From: Lachnospiraceae bacterium
Lineage (GTDB): Bacteria; Bacillota; Clostridia; Lachnospirales; Lachnospiraceae
DNA length: 64,000 nucleotides
Assembly (NCBI GenBank): GCA_017542245.1
Contig: JAFXXN010000160.1
Span: 81,041 to 145,040, forward strand
Direction of reading: 5' to 3'
Below the pieces are notes generated by a model. It searched no databases. It was not told where the DNA came from and worked only from the letters and a program-made list of their open reading frames with translations. Numbering within the stretch: position 1 is the stretch's first letter; each line of letters begins with the position of its first letter. Positions 28,553 to 37,189 of the stretch are shown here, in pieces. Position numbers and translations under genes: made by a program.

Positions 28553-30016
28553 ATGGAAACTAAACGCATAACACTTCATCAGGAAGATAAGACAACTACA
28601 GTGGTATATGCATGCCTTTCGGATGTATCGACACCCATAGGAAGTATACTTCTCCTGCATGATATGGCAGAACATCACGGAAGATTTGATGATTTTATAA
28701 GAGTGTTAAACGGAAAAGGATATGATACATATTCTTATGATCACAGGGGACACGGTGCTGAGATAAGGTATGAAGACCTCGGACATATAGCAGATGAAGA
28801 CGGATATGAGGTACTTATTTCCGATGCACTCCATGTGTTAAAATATGTTAAAAAAGCGAACCGCGGAAGAAAACTCATATTGTTTGGAGCAGGAATGGGT
28901 GCACTTATCGCAAGATGCCTGCTTCCGCTGTTTGACTCTTTAAATGCGTGTATTCTATGCTCGTGTCCTAATCCGACGCATAAAAAACTGAACTCTCTCA
29001 TGACTTCCGCAAGGATAGCAAAGTTTTCGAAGAAACCGAGATACAAATCAGTCCGCCTCGGAAAGAAATTTACTGAATTCAAAGGCTTCAGCAAGATTTC
29101 AAGCAGAACATCGTTTGACTGGATATCAAGGGATAATCAGCTTGTAGGAGCTTACATCAGTGATCCTCTTTGTGGATTTTTAGGGACAGTTTCATTCTAT
29201 TCGGATATCTTGAGATTAACGGATGAAGCTGTGGCCAAGACAAATATGAAGCAGGTGAGAAATGACCTGCCGATACTGCTTTTAGCGGGAAGCCATGATC
29301 CGGTATGTGACTACGGAGAAGAAGTAACAGAGCTTTTCGACAATCTGCAGAGATACCACTTAAGTGAGGTAGACTGCACCATATACGAAGAGTGTCGTCA
29401 TGATTTGCTGCATGAAACGAATAATGCCGAGATTTTTAAGGATATTCTTGAATGGCTGAGCAGGGCACTTGATAACAGAAGGCTTAAAGCAGCTGCCGCA
29501 ATGCGTGAGAAGAAGAAAAAGAAAGGCCAGACACGTAACCGTACCGCAGCAGAAGCAGCGAGATCAGCTTTAGGGTATGCTTCAGACGAAAATGATGAGC
29601 TGAAGGGTTCTATCAACGCCGAAGATGTGGGAGACGATGATGACTTCCTCGAGGATATGGGATACTTCAACCGTCGGAGTGCATATAATCCTTCGGAAAT
29701 TGATGAAGGAGAAGAATTTATTATTTCTGATGAAGATGATGAAGATTTTGCCCTTTTAGAGTACGAAGAAGAGGAAGAAAAAGAAGATGAAAAGCCAAAA
29801 GATAAGAACGCCGAAAAATCTTCAAAGAAAAAGAGTACAAAGGATACAAAGAAAAATAAAAAAGATGAGAAAAAAGATACGGATTCGGTAGAAGAATCTG
29901 ACGAAGAGACCGAGAAGGCAACAGAAACTAAAGAAGAGGAAGATAAAGAGTCCGAAGAAAAACAGGAGCAAAAAGAATCACAAAAGGCTCCGGGAAAAAA
30001 GAAACGTAAGAAATAA
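28553..30016 (+). CDS. Alpha/beta-hydrolase (S33/monoacylglycerol lipase type) lacking the nucleophile, with charged tail
   Basis: Residues 1-300 match the serine aminopeptidase S33 / lysophospholipase fold: LLHDMAEHHGRFDDF and YDHRGHG at the N-terminus, an acid in AGSHDPVCDYG (Asp249) and a histidine in ECRHDLLHE (His283). The nucleophile elbow, usually GHSMG, reads GAGMG here (residues 112-116), so the serine is Gly114 and the classical triad is incomplete. After residue 310 comes a very charged tail of about 170 residues, first acidic and then runs of Lys and Glu, ending KKKRKK. The ATG has no convincing ribosome binding site close by. It may be a non-catalytic binding or scaffold protein; exact role unknown. 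Confidence 0.75.
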   Translation: METKRITLHQEDKTTTVVYACLSDVSTPIGSILLLHDMAEHHGRFDDFIRVLNGKGYDTYSYDHRGHGAEIRYEDLGHIADEDGYEVLISDALHVLKYVKKANRGRKLILFGAGMGALIARCLLPLFDSLNACILCSCPNPTHKKLNSLMTSARIAKFSKKPRYKSVRLGKKFTEFKGFSKISSRTSFDWISRDNQLVGAYISDPLCGFLGTVSFYSDILRLTDEAVAKTNMKQVRNDLPILLLAGSHDPVCDYGEEVTELFDNLQRYHLSEVDCTIYEECRHDLLHETNNAEIFKDILEWLSRALDNRRLKAAAAMREKKKKKGQTRNRTAAEAARSALGYASDENDELKGSINAEDVGDDDDFLEDMGYFNRRSAYNPSEIDEGEEFIISDEDDEDFALLEYEEEEEKEDEKPKDKNAEKSSKKKSTKDTKKNKKDEKKDTDSVEESDEETEKATETKEEEDKESEEKQEQKESQKAPGKKKRKK

Positions 30017-30027
30017 AAGGATCACTT

Positions 30028-31182
30028 ATGAAATATGAATTTATTGCACCCTGCCACTTTGGAATGGAATCTGTTTTAAAACGTGAAATACTGGCGCTGG
30101 GGATGGAAATAGTAAAGACCGAAGACGGAAAAGTTACTTTTTCGGGTGATGAAACTGCCTTTGCGCGGGCAAATATGTTTTTGAGGACTACGGAAAGAGT
30201 TTTATTTAAAGTGGGAAGCTTTAAGGCAACTACGTTTGATGAGCTCTTTGAAGGAACAAAGGCACTTCCGTGGGAGAACTTTATCCCGAAGGACGGACGG
30301 TTCTGGGTTACGAAGGCAAACTCCATAAAAAGTGCTCTGTTCAGTCCTTCAGATATTCAGTCGATTATGAAAAAGGCCATGGTCGAAAGATTAAAAGCGA
30401 AGTATGGCATAAGCTGGTTTGACGAGACCGGTGCATCATATGCCGTAAGAGTTTCCCTCATGAAGGACGAAGTGACGGTCGGTATTGACACATCGGGAGA
30501 GTCTCTTCATAAAAGAGGATACAGGAAACTTACCAGTAAAGCACCTATTACTGAAACTTTGGCAGCGGCTCTTATACTACATACACCTTGGAAAGCAGAA
30601 AGAGTGCTGGTGGACCCTTTTTGCGGATGTGGGACATTCCCTATAGAGGCAGCACTTATAGGCATGAATATCGCTCCGGGACTTAAAAGAGAATTCGCTG
30701 CTGAAAGTTTTGATTTTCTTCCGAAAAAAATTTGGAAAGATGTACGGACCGAAGCAAGAGACTTAATAGTACCTGACGCGGAACTTCATATTCAGGGATG
30801 CGACATAGACGGAGAGATTGTATCGGCCGCCCGCCAGAACGCTAAGCTTGCAGGAGTTGAGAATAAAATCCACTTCCAGCAGAAGGATGTTAAAGATATT
30901 TCAAGTTCAAAAAAATACGGTTTCATCATAACGAATCCTCCCTACGGAGAAAGACTTGAGGATAAGAAAGATCTCCCGAAACTTTATAAGACGATGGGAG
31001 AGACTTTTGCAAAACTTGATTCATGGTCGTACTTTATCATAACAGGATTTGAAGATGCCGAGAAATACATAGGCAGAAAAGCTGACAAAAACCGTAAAAT
31101 CTACAACGGTATGCTAAAAAGCTACTTCTACGAATTCATGGGAGCAAAACCCCAAAAATCAATCAGAGGGACGGTTCTGTGA
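30028..31182 (+). CDS. THUMP-domain class I SAM-dependent RNA methyltransferase (RlmL/YpsC-like)
   Basis: The N-terminal 150 residues form a ferredoxin-like/THUMP RNA-binding region, followed by a Rossmann methyltransferase domain of the UPF0020 family. Visible motifs are the SAM site DPFCGCGTFPIEAAL near residue 196 and the catalytic NPPYGERLED near residue 308, typical of N2-guanine methyltransferases. Related proteins methylate 23S rRNA guanosine (RlmL). The length of 384 residues fits the short single-domain Firmicute form. It follows the hydrolase-like gene after 11 bases, with GGATCA as a weak ribosome binding site. Confidence 0.9.
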   Translation: MKYEFIAPCHFGMESVLKREILALGMEIVKTEDGKVTFSGDETAFARANMFLRTTERVLFKVGSFKATTFDELFEGTKALPWENFIPKDGRFWVTKANSIKSALFSPSDIQSIMKKAMVERLKAKYGISWFDETGASYAVRVSLMKDEVTVGIDTSGESLHKRGYRKLTSKAPITETLAAALILHTPWKAERVLVDPFCGCGTFPIEAALIGMNIAPGLKREFAAESFDFLPKKIWKDVRTEARDLIVPDAELHIQGCDIDGEIVSAARQNAKLAGVENKIHFQQKDVKDISSSKKYGFIITNPPYGERLEDKKDLPKLYKTMGETFAKLDSWSYFIITGFEDAEKYIGRKADKNRKIYNGMLKSYFYEFMGAKPQKSIRGTVL

Positions 31183-31204
31183 TTGATTTTCATAAGAACA
31201 TAAT

Positions 31205-31247
31205 AAAACTCGGATTATCGTTAAACTAGCGATAATCCGAGTTTTTT
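31205..31247 (+). terminator. Rho-independent terminator after the RNA methyltransferase
   Basis: A perfect 16-bp stem, AAAACTCGGATTATCG with its complement, around a 9-nt loop, continuing into TTTTTT. Confidence 0.92.
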
Positions 31248-31362
31248 GTGCGATAAGCGAATGTCCACAATGGAAGCTTGCTTGCAGATTGTGGGCTGAG
31301 CGATAAAAGAATGCTTTTAGTACAAGCTTGCTCGTAAATTGAGGTTTGAGTGAACGGTCATA
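31247..31362 (+). repeat. Degenerate tandem pair of hairpin-forming units
   Basis: Two units of about 58 nt, starting GTGCGATAAGCGAATG and GAGCGATAAAAGAATG, each with AAGCTTGCT in the middle and ending near TGAGCGA or TGAGTGA. In the first unit CCACAAT (31264-31270) and ATTGTGG can pair. No gene is seen; this non-coding stretch separates the core genes from the NAD-linked operon. Confidence 0.55.
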
Positions 31363-31403
31363 GAAAGAGTTGCTTTCGTAGGGATAAAAAATCAAAAAAG
31401 CAC

Positions 31404-31434
31404 TTGACATCATAATATCAATATGATAATATCA
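31404..31434 (+). promoter_or_regulatory. Promoter with direct repeat, upstream of the NAD-linked operon
   Basis: TTGACA (31404-31409), a 17-nt spacer and TAATAT (31427-31432). The sequence ATAATATCA occurs twice (31412-31420 and 31426-31434), overlapping the spacer and the -10 box, which is a plausible repressor site. Whether this is the NrtR operator is not known. Confidence 0.55.
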
Positions 31435-31508
31435 GAATGAAAATAAGAAAACAAACATTTTTTATAAAGGAATTGATTTTTTAGCTTGATTAAGAAAGAG
31501 GGATATAT

Positions 31509-31790
31509 ATGACAAAATTTACATTGCTTCGTTTTATGAAAAGAATATTGGCAAAAGGGTCAGCGGAAAAATCAGAGGAGTCGCTGCGGCAGCTAAGAAA
31601 AATCCTTTTAGACCAAAAAGCATCTAAGGAAATGATAGAATTGATAAACAATACTTTAATCAGTATACCCGAGGCAAAGTTCGTAGCCGAAAAGAATATT
31701 TTTTCGGAAGAAGAGTTAAAAATAGCATTCCGCAGGGCAGCGTACAGAAGAGAAAGGGAAGATGAAATGGATCGCCAGGGCAGGTGCTAG
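31509..31790 (+). CDS. Small hypothetical protein
   Basis: A 93-residue, lysine- and glutamate-rich, helical protein (ILAKGSAEKSEESLRQLRKI, then IAFRRAAYRREREDEMD). No family recognised; no signal peptide, membrane helix or metal-binding cysteines. AAGAGGG lies upstream of the ATG, and the promoter at 31404 is 75 nt before it, so expression is likely. It is the first gene of the series leading to the NAD salvage genes and lies 46 bases before the leucine-rich-repeat gene. Confidence 0.6.
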   Translation: MTKFTLLRFMKRILAKGSAEKSEESLRQLRKILLDQKASKEMIELINNTLISIPEAKFVAEKNIFSEEELKIAFRRAAYRREREDEMDRQGRC

Positions 31791-31836
31791 TTAAGGGAAT
31801 TACATTAGGGATAGTTTAAAGATCGGAGGATAAGCT

Positions 31837-32814
31837 ATGGGAGAATATGTTGACAAGACATACATCGTTATCGATGGCGTAATCCTCTTTTATGAGGATA
31901 ATAAAGAATCTGTATCGGTCCGGGTTCCCGAAAAAATGGGAGACATGGATATACATATCATAGGTGACGGAGCATTCAGGGAGTCAGGCACTATACAATA
32001 TATCAACCTGCCTTATGGAATTAAAAAAATCGGACAAAATGCATTTAAAGGCTGCAAAAATCTAAAATGTCTGGATATCCCAAGTACTGCTGAAGATTTT
32101 GGAAACGATGCCTTTACAGAATGTCCGGAATTAAAGCATATACGTATATACAATTATGAAGTAAGTGAGCAAAAGTATCAGGAAATGAAGGCTATATGGA
32201 GATGCGCCAATAAAACGGTATATATTGCAGGTGAATTAATAGATGATAAGAGGTTAAAGAATGCGGTACGTGCCGCATCGGTCGGTCCGGCAAATATGAT
32301 ACAGGATGGTATAGCCCGGCTTTTTATGCCGGAAAAGCCGGATCATCAAAAGACTACATCTACCTCTGCTAAGCAATCCTGCTTTGGGTTTGATAAAAGA
32401 TCCCACTATATTTCAGAATCGGAAAGTATAAAAGACTTACTTGTAAATCCTGATTTTGCAGAGGCAGATGCATTATCAGAGGAAAAAAACGATCAGTTTT
32501 TAAAAAATGAGAATATACCTGAGATAAAAAAGACTGCTATTCTCACATTTGATGATACAAAAACAAATCATGAGAACGGAAGATACTATCTTTTATTGGA
32601 CATTGTGATAGGATACCATTTCTGGCAGTCTCTGGTACCGGTAAATTTTGAAGGAAAACTTTACTATATATACAGAAGGCATTTCCTTTCTTCACAAATG
32701 AATCTGAACTATATAAGAAATGATGTCAAAGTAGTTTCCAGTAACGGTGAAAATGTTGCCATGGAGGAGGCTGGAAAGGTGTATGCAAAATATAAATTAC
32801 TGTCAATCCTGTAA
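31837..32814 (+). CDS. BspA-type leucine-rich-repeat protein (cytoplasmic)
   Basis: Residues 35-105 carry BspA-type LRR units (IGDGAFRESGTIQYINLPYG, then IGQNAFKGCKNLKCLDIPS and FGNDAFTECPELKHIRI). There is no signal peptide, so unlike most BspA proteins it should stay in the cytoplasm. The C-terminal 200 residues show no family known to me; the last part (NGRYYLLLDIVIGYHFWQSL) may form a compact domain. CGGAGGA precedes the ATG. The radical SAM gene starts inside its 3' end with a 32-base overlap, so coupled translation and a shared pathway are likely. Possibly a substrate-recognition partner of the downstream proteins. Confidence 0.65.
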   Translation: MGEYVDKTYIVIDGVILFYEDNKESVSVRVPEKMGDMDIHIIGDGAFRESGTIQYINLPYGIKKIGQNAFKGCKNLKCLDIPSTAEDFGNDAFTECPELKHIRIYNYEVSEQKYQEMKAIWRCANKTVYIAGELIDDKRLKNAVRAASVGPANMIQDGIARLFMPEKPDHQKTTSTSAKQSCFGFDKRSHYISESESIKDLLVNPDFAEADALSEEKNDQFLKNENIPEIKKTAILTFDDTKTNHENGRYYLLLDIVIGYHFWQSLVPVNFEGKLYYIYRRHFLSSQMNLNYIRNDVKVVSSNGENVAMEEAGKVYAKYKLLSIL

Positions 32815-33877
32815 GACCAGTGAAAAAAGAGAAGAATGCAGGCTGTGTGGTGAAAAAAGTAAGCCGGAGCTGCAAAACTCAGGTACATTTCAGGAAAAAA
32901 CCCGTGAAATAAAGATTCTTGGAAAAGATATAACGGTTAAAAATTATATTTGCTCTCCCGATGGCAAAAGCTACAAGGAAAAGCCTGAAAACATCCGGCT
33001 GCAGCTATTTGTAAATATGCTCACCTTCTGTCCTGCAAGCTGCAGATTTTGTGTGGCGAAGAACACCAAAAAGAATAAGAAGATAGACATTGATAAGTTT
33101 ATATCGGTGATGAAGCTGCTTAAAGCGGAAGACAGGATCAGAGGCATTAAGATAACCGGAGGCGAACCTTTTTACGATATAGATTTATTGAACGAGGTTA
33201 TCTCAGCTATCTATGATATCTTTGGATATGAGATGGAAGTCGCTATCAGTACAAATGGGATCGGATTGGAGAATTTGAAAAAAATAAAAGATTTAGAACA
33301 TATCGAAGCTATACATCTAAGCCGACATCATTACGATGATGATGTTAATCGGGAGATATTCGGAGATATAACCTGTCATTTTCCTGTCCTGCCGAATGAA
33401 GGTAAGGAAGCTTTACAGGTAAAGGATTGTTCCATACGGATTCCGGATAGAAAAAGTTTAAAGGATATAGTAGATTCAGTTTCATATAAAGACATATTTG
33501 TTTTAAACTGCGTTTTACTGAAAAATTACATTAATTCTCCTAAAGAAGCTCATAAGTATATGGATTTTGCGATTGACATAGGAGTACCAAAGGTTGGGTT
33601 TATGACCTGTTCACCGGTGAATGGATATGCAAAAGAGCAGACCGTTCCCTACGAGGCAGTGATAAAGGAAGATGACCTTGCATTACTCTTTACCAGAGGC
33701 TTCTATGATTATGATTATTGTCATTGCAGTGACGGAGTATATTCTTCCGAGAAGGGCGGGATAGTTGAGTTTTACGGCAAAAGTACAAAGATGGAAGATT
33801 ACGCATATTGCAGAGGCTTGGTGTATGATGCCGATGACCATCTAAAGGACGGTTTCGGAGGGAATGTAATTCTATAA
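32783..33877 (+). CDS. Radical SAM protein with N-terminal zinc-ribbon
   Basis: A radical SAM enzyme with the iron-sulfur motif CPASCRFC (CxxxCxxC, about residue 82). KITGGEPFYDIDLL follows as the SAM-binding GGE motif, and EVAISTNGIG as a later strand. The N-terminus holds a likely zinc site, CQSCKTSEKREECRLC. Cysteines near the C-terminus (YCHCSDGVYS, YCRGLVYD) could bind an auxiliary cluster. ATG 32783 is favoured, with GGAAAGG just upstream. The substrate is unknown. Its genomic partners are an LRR protein, a HExxH/VWA protein, a MoxR ATPase and NAD salvage genes. Confidence 0.85.
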   Translation: MQNINYCQSCKTSEKREECRLCGEKSKPELQNSGTFQEKTREIKILGKDITVKNYICSPDGKSYKEKPENIRLQLFVNMLTFCPASCRFCVAKNTKKNKKIDIDKFISVMKLLKAEDRIRGIKITGGEPFYDIDLLNEVISAIYDIFGYEMEVAISTNGIGLENLKKIKDLEHIEAIHLSRHHYDDDVNREIFGDITCHFPVLPNEGKEALQVKDCSIRIPDRKSLKDIVDSVSYKDIFVLNCVLLKNYINSPKEAHKYMDFAIDIGVPKVGFMTCSPVNGYAKEQTVPYEAVIKEDDLALLFTRGFYDYDYCHCSDGVYSSEKGGIVEFYGKSTKMEDYAYCRGLVYDADDHLKDGFGGNVIL

Positions 33878-33949
33878 CAAAATTGAAGATGCGTAGCATC
33901 ATTTTGTTACCGGAGAAACGCAGAAAGCGTTTTCGAGGTGACATTGACT
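33874..33949 (+). repeat. Tandem-hairpin dispersed element, copy 2
   Basis: Begins within the stop codon of the radical SAM gene. First hairpin: AACAAAA, an internal bulge and GATGC pair with GCATC and TTTTGTT (33876-33907). Second hairpin: GTTACCGGAGAAACGC pairs with GCGTTTTCGAGGTGAC around AGAAA. It ends in ATTGAC, 22 nt before the start of the VWA gene, and lies inside an operon. Confidence 0.75.
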
Positions 33950-33970
33950 ACAGAAAGGCAGGTGAGCATA

Positions 33971-35230
33971 ATGGTTATAGAGGATGAAATTGTCAGATTT
34001 AAAATGCAGTTACTTCGTAAAATGCCATTTTACGGCGATATCGTTATGCGAATGCCGATAGTGAGAAATGATGCTGTTTCAACTGCCAGGACAAATGGCC
34101 GGCTGATTGAATACAATGCCAAATTTTTATCCGGAATGAGGGAGGGACAGAGAAACTTTGTAATGATGCATGAGATATTTCATGTAATTCTGTTTCATTG
34201 CGACAGGAGAAATGAGAGGCATCCGCAAATCTGGAACACTGCAGCAGATATAATAGTAAACGATATGCTGCAAAAACTTATCTATGGAATGAACTCAAGA
34301 GGGATAGTATTTGAACGGCCGGATGACGGAATATTTGCATATATAAATGATAGTGAGACAGCTGAAAACCTATATGCAAAGCTGCTTAGAGAAAATAAGG
34401 ATTTAAAGGATGATTCCAAAAAAGTCAGGATTAATATAAATACCTGGGAACCTAACCGGAATAAGCCGATAAATGCTCCGAATGATATTGTTTTAATTAA
34501 TGTTACAGGATCTGATGAGAATAATAAAACAGGTACAGATACAGAAGCTGAGGATTTACCCGAAGGCACCGGCTTAAGCAAACAGGCACTGATTGATATT
34601 ATCAAGGAATCCGCATCAAAAAACCGTTCAAGCATGGGCAGCTACTTTGTACCAAAGCAACTGTTTGGTCCGGTGGAATCCAAGAAGATAAAGTGGCAGG
34701 TTCTGTTCAAGGAGTTCCTGATAGAGGAAGTAAACGAAGAAACCTCTTATGCAACTCCTGAGAGAAAATATATCCATATGGACATGATAATTCCGGGGTA
34801 TGGGACACAGGAGGAACGGCTTGAGGAAATATGGGCATTTGTAGATTCCTCCGGTTCCATAGGCAATAATGAAATGTCCCAGTTTCTGACACAGCTTTAC
34901 AGGATAACCAAAGAATTTCATTGTATAATCAATATATGTTACTGGGATACAGAGGTAAATGATATTTATAAGAAAATAAGCAAGGAAGAGGACATATTTA
35001 AAAGTCTTCCGAAGCACTCAGGCGGTACGGATATCAACTGTATATATCGCTTTATCAAAGAGAACAAGGTAAAACCGGATGTTATGCTTATCCTTACAGA
35101 CGGCTATTTCGGAGAGCTTGATCAACAGTATTACAGCCGTACACTCAGCAAAAAGACCATACTGGTGCTTTCTGGGGATATCGGAGTAACTGACAGCATG
35201 AAACGTATCGGAAAAATTGCACGTTTATGA
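33971..35230 (+). CDS. HExxH metallopeptidase-like / VWA protein (DUF2201 family)
   Basis: Residues 1-150 match the DUF2201 N-terminal putative metallopeptidase: MMHEIFHVILFHCDRR carries the HExxH zinc motif near residue 70, and NTAADIIVNDML follows. The C-terminal 150 residues form a von Willebrand A-like domain with the MIDAS start FVDSSGSIGNNEMS and a later LILTDGYFGE. Such proteins are typically encoded beside a MoxR-type AAA ATPase, as here. ATG 33971 has AGGTGAG upstream; a GTG at 33938 lies within the hairpin repeat and is unlikely. Function unknown; a chaperone-like metal insertion or remodelling pair is suggested by analogy with VWA/MoxR systems. Confidence 0.82.
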   Translation: MVIEDEIVRFKMQLLRKMPFYGDIVMRMPIVRNDAVSTARTNGRLIEYNAKFLSGMREGQRNFVMMHEIFHVILFHCDRRNERHPQIWNTAADIIVNDMLQKLIYGMNSRGIVFERPDDGIFAYINDSETAENLYAKLLRENKDLKDDSKKVRININTWEPNRNKPINAPNDIVLINVTGSDENNKTGTDTEAEDLPEGTGLSKQALIDIIKESASKNRSSMGSYFVPKQLFGPVESKKIKWQVLFKEFLIEEVNEETSYATPERKYIHMDMIIPGYGTQEERLEEIWAFVDSSGSIGNNEMSQFLTQLYRITKEFHCIINICYWDTEVNDIYKKISKEEDIFKSLPKHSGGTDINCIYRFIKENKVKPDVMLILTDGYFGELDQQYYSRTLSKKTILVLSGDIGVTDSMKRIGKIARL

Positions 35231-35261
35231 TGTCGCCGCTTTGAAAAGGAGGGGTACAGAT

Positions 35262-36371
35262 ATGACAATAAAAGAATTTGGCGAGTGCGTAGAATTTAAT
35301 ATTCAGCATAATATAAAACATGCCATACTGGGGCTGGGTGCTCCAGGTGTCGGCAAATCACAGATAATACAGCAGATAGGACAGAAATATGGGTTTAAGG
35401 TGATAGATATACGTCTTGCTCAAATGTCAGAGGTAGAAATCGGCGGACTTATCTATCCGAATGAAAGCCGTACCAAGACAGTATGGCTGACACCTGAGAT
35501 ACTGCCCGATGAGGAACGTGATGGGAAAAATACCATCCTGCTCTTAGATGAGATAACCTCTTGTACAAAAAGAGTACAGGTAGCTGCTTACCAGCTGATC
35601 CTCGACAGGCGTATCGGACAGTATCATTTGCCGGAAGGTACATTTGTTATTGCACTTGGTAACCGTGAGGATGATGACGGAGTATATATCAGACTGGCAG
35701 GACCTCTCGCAGACCGTTTTGAGATACATTATATAGAACCGAACTTTGAGGACTGGAAGAATGATTATGCATTGAAAAACAATGTTCATCCTTATGTAAT
35801 TAATTATCTGACCTTTAAGCCGTCCGCACTTCACAATCAAAAGGCTGAAGAAGGCAATATGGTATTTGCTACTCCTCGTTCATGGGTCAGGGTAAGCGAT
35901 ATCCTGCACTTTGATTCGGATGTAAAGAACCCGGTAATCCGTCATAAAATTATCGGAAATGTGGGTGAGGTTGAAGGCAATCAGTTTGTTGAATATTGTA
36001 AAAAACAGGCAAAGGTAGTTACAGCGGACGACTTTATGTCAGGAAAAGCATTTGCTCCGAAATCACCTGAAGAACTGTCCATCCTGGTAGCTTCTATAGT
36101 TAATAAGGCATCTGTTCTAAAGGGTGTTGGAAATACTGTAAAAACTGATGAACAGAGGTACCTGGTCGAAAGAATAGTGAGAGCCCTGTTCAGACTTCCT
36201 AAGGCAGAATATACTATTATAGGACTGAAAGGACTGCTTGATATCAATCGTGGGGCTGTAAAATCGGTATTCCTGCAGATGGACGAAAAGAACATTCAAA
36301 AATTTATCGAAAAGAATGGATACGTATTAGGGCTTGAGGAAAATCCTAAGATGGGCACGTCACGAAAATAA
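35262..36371 (+). CDS. MoxR-type AAA+ ATPase
   Basis: An AAA+ ATPase of the MoxR/RavA type. Walker A is GLGAPGVGKSQII near residue 26 and Walker B is TILLLDEITSCTKR near residue 88; FVIALGNREDD serves as the sensor 1 region and GPLADRFEIHYI as the arginine-finger region. The length of 369 residues is normal. AAAAGGAGG before ATG 35262 makes this a better start than the upstream in-frame ATG at 35217. It follows the VWA protein after 31 bases; such ATPase/VWA pairs act together on a protein complex, the identity of which is unknown here. Confidence 0.85.
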   Translation: MTIKEFGECVEFNIQHNIKHAILGLGAPGVGKSQIIQQIGQKYGFKVIDIRLAQMSEVEIGGLIYPNESRTKTVWLTPEILPDEERDGKNTILLLDEITSCTKRVQVAAYQLILDRRIGQYHLPEGTFVIALGNREDDDGVYIRLAGPLADRFEIHYIEPNFEDWKNDYALKNNVHPYVINYLTFKPSALHNQKAEEGNMVFATPRSWVRVSDILHFDSDVKNPVIRHKIIGNVGEVEGNQFVEYCKKQAKVVTADDFMSGKAFAPKSPEELSILVASIVNKASVLKGVGNTVKTDEQRYLVERIVRALFRLPKAEYTIIGLKGLLDINRGAVKSVFLQMDEKNIQKFIEKNGYVLGLEENPKMGTSRK

Positions 36372-36388
36372 CGGAAGGGGGATTTGGC

Positions 36389-37162
36389 ATGAGCGGTTTT
36401 AAAAAATTTATAAAAAGCGAATTAACCGGATGGAAACCCTTTGATATTATCTGGCTGATCATAGCTACGGCTGTCATCCTCGGACTTTCAATATATTGGG
36501 AAGACACATGGATGAGTCTGCTCGCAGCGATCACAGGAACATGGTGTGTAATCCTTACGGGAAAAGGGAAACGTTCATCCTTTATATTCGGGCTGATAAA
36601 TGTTATATTCTATGCCATCGTTGCATTCGAAGCAAAATATTACGGAGAAGTAATGCTAAATGCTTTCTATTATTTCCCGATGAATTTTGTCGGATGGTTT
36701 GCATGGAAAAAGCATATGAATGATAAGACGGGTGAAGTAAAAAAGGAACGCCTGCCCTTAAAGAAAAGCGCCATAGTATATGCTTTGACAGCAGTTGCGA
36801 TATTTATATACGGATTTATTTTGGACAGATTGGGAGGAAATCTTCCTTATATCGACAGTATGAGCACAGTAATATCGGTAGTCGCCCAGATACTCTCTAT
36901 CAAGAGACTGATGGAGCAATGGGTACTTTGGATAGTGGTGGATGTAGTAACGGTTATCATGTGGGCAGTTCATTTTGCCCAGGGAGGCGAGACCATAGCA
37001 ACACTTGCGATGTGGGCAGTTTACTTAGTTAATGCTGTTATCATGTTTATCCGCTGGTACAAGGAATCGAATCAATCTCAGGACGGTTTCGACACTATTA
37101 AGTTAAGCCAACATAGCCTTCCACTTGAGGGGAAGGTGGCCGAACGAAGTGAGGTCGGATGA
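36389..37162 (+). CDS. pnuC: Nicotinamide riboside transporter PnuC, C-terminus extended by a repeat
   Basis: A multi-helix membrane protein (about seven hydrophobic segments) of the PnuC family, which imports nicotinamide riboside by facilitated diffusion. Typical family sequence includes LINVIFYAIVAFEAKYYGE, then PMNFVGWFAWKKH and LWIVVDVVTVIMW. A strong AAGGGGG precedes the ATG. The last 15 residues ([15 protein letters not shown]) are encoded by the dispersed tandem-hairpin repeat at 37115-37167, so the natural C-terminus was replaced or extended by the insertion. The adjacent nadR supplies the kinase that traps the imported riboside. Confidence 0.92.
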   Translation: MSGFKKFIKSELTGWKPFDIIWLIIATAVILGLSIYWEDTWMSLLAAITGTWCVILTGKGKRSSFIFGLINVIFYAIVAFEAKYYGEVMLNAFYYFPMNFVGWFAWKKHMNDKTGEVKKERLPLKKSAIVYALTAVAIFIYGFILDRLGGNLPYIDSMSTVISVVAQILSIKRLMEQWVLWIVVDVVTVIMWAVHFAQGGETIATLAMWAVYLVNAVIMFIRWYKESNQSQDGFDTIKLSQHSLPLEGKVAERSEVG

Positions 37163-37167
37163 GGTGT
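37115..37167 (+). repeat. Half-copy of the MITE-like repeat at the pnuC 3' end
   Basis: AGCCTTCCACTTGAGGGGAA through GATGAGGTGT, related to the right end of the element at 19457-19503 read on the other strand. It covers the pnuC stop codon and supplies the last coding residues. Confidence 0.75.
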
Positions 37168-37189
37168 GACGGAAGAAAGGAGCAGGAAT

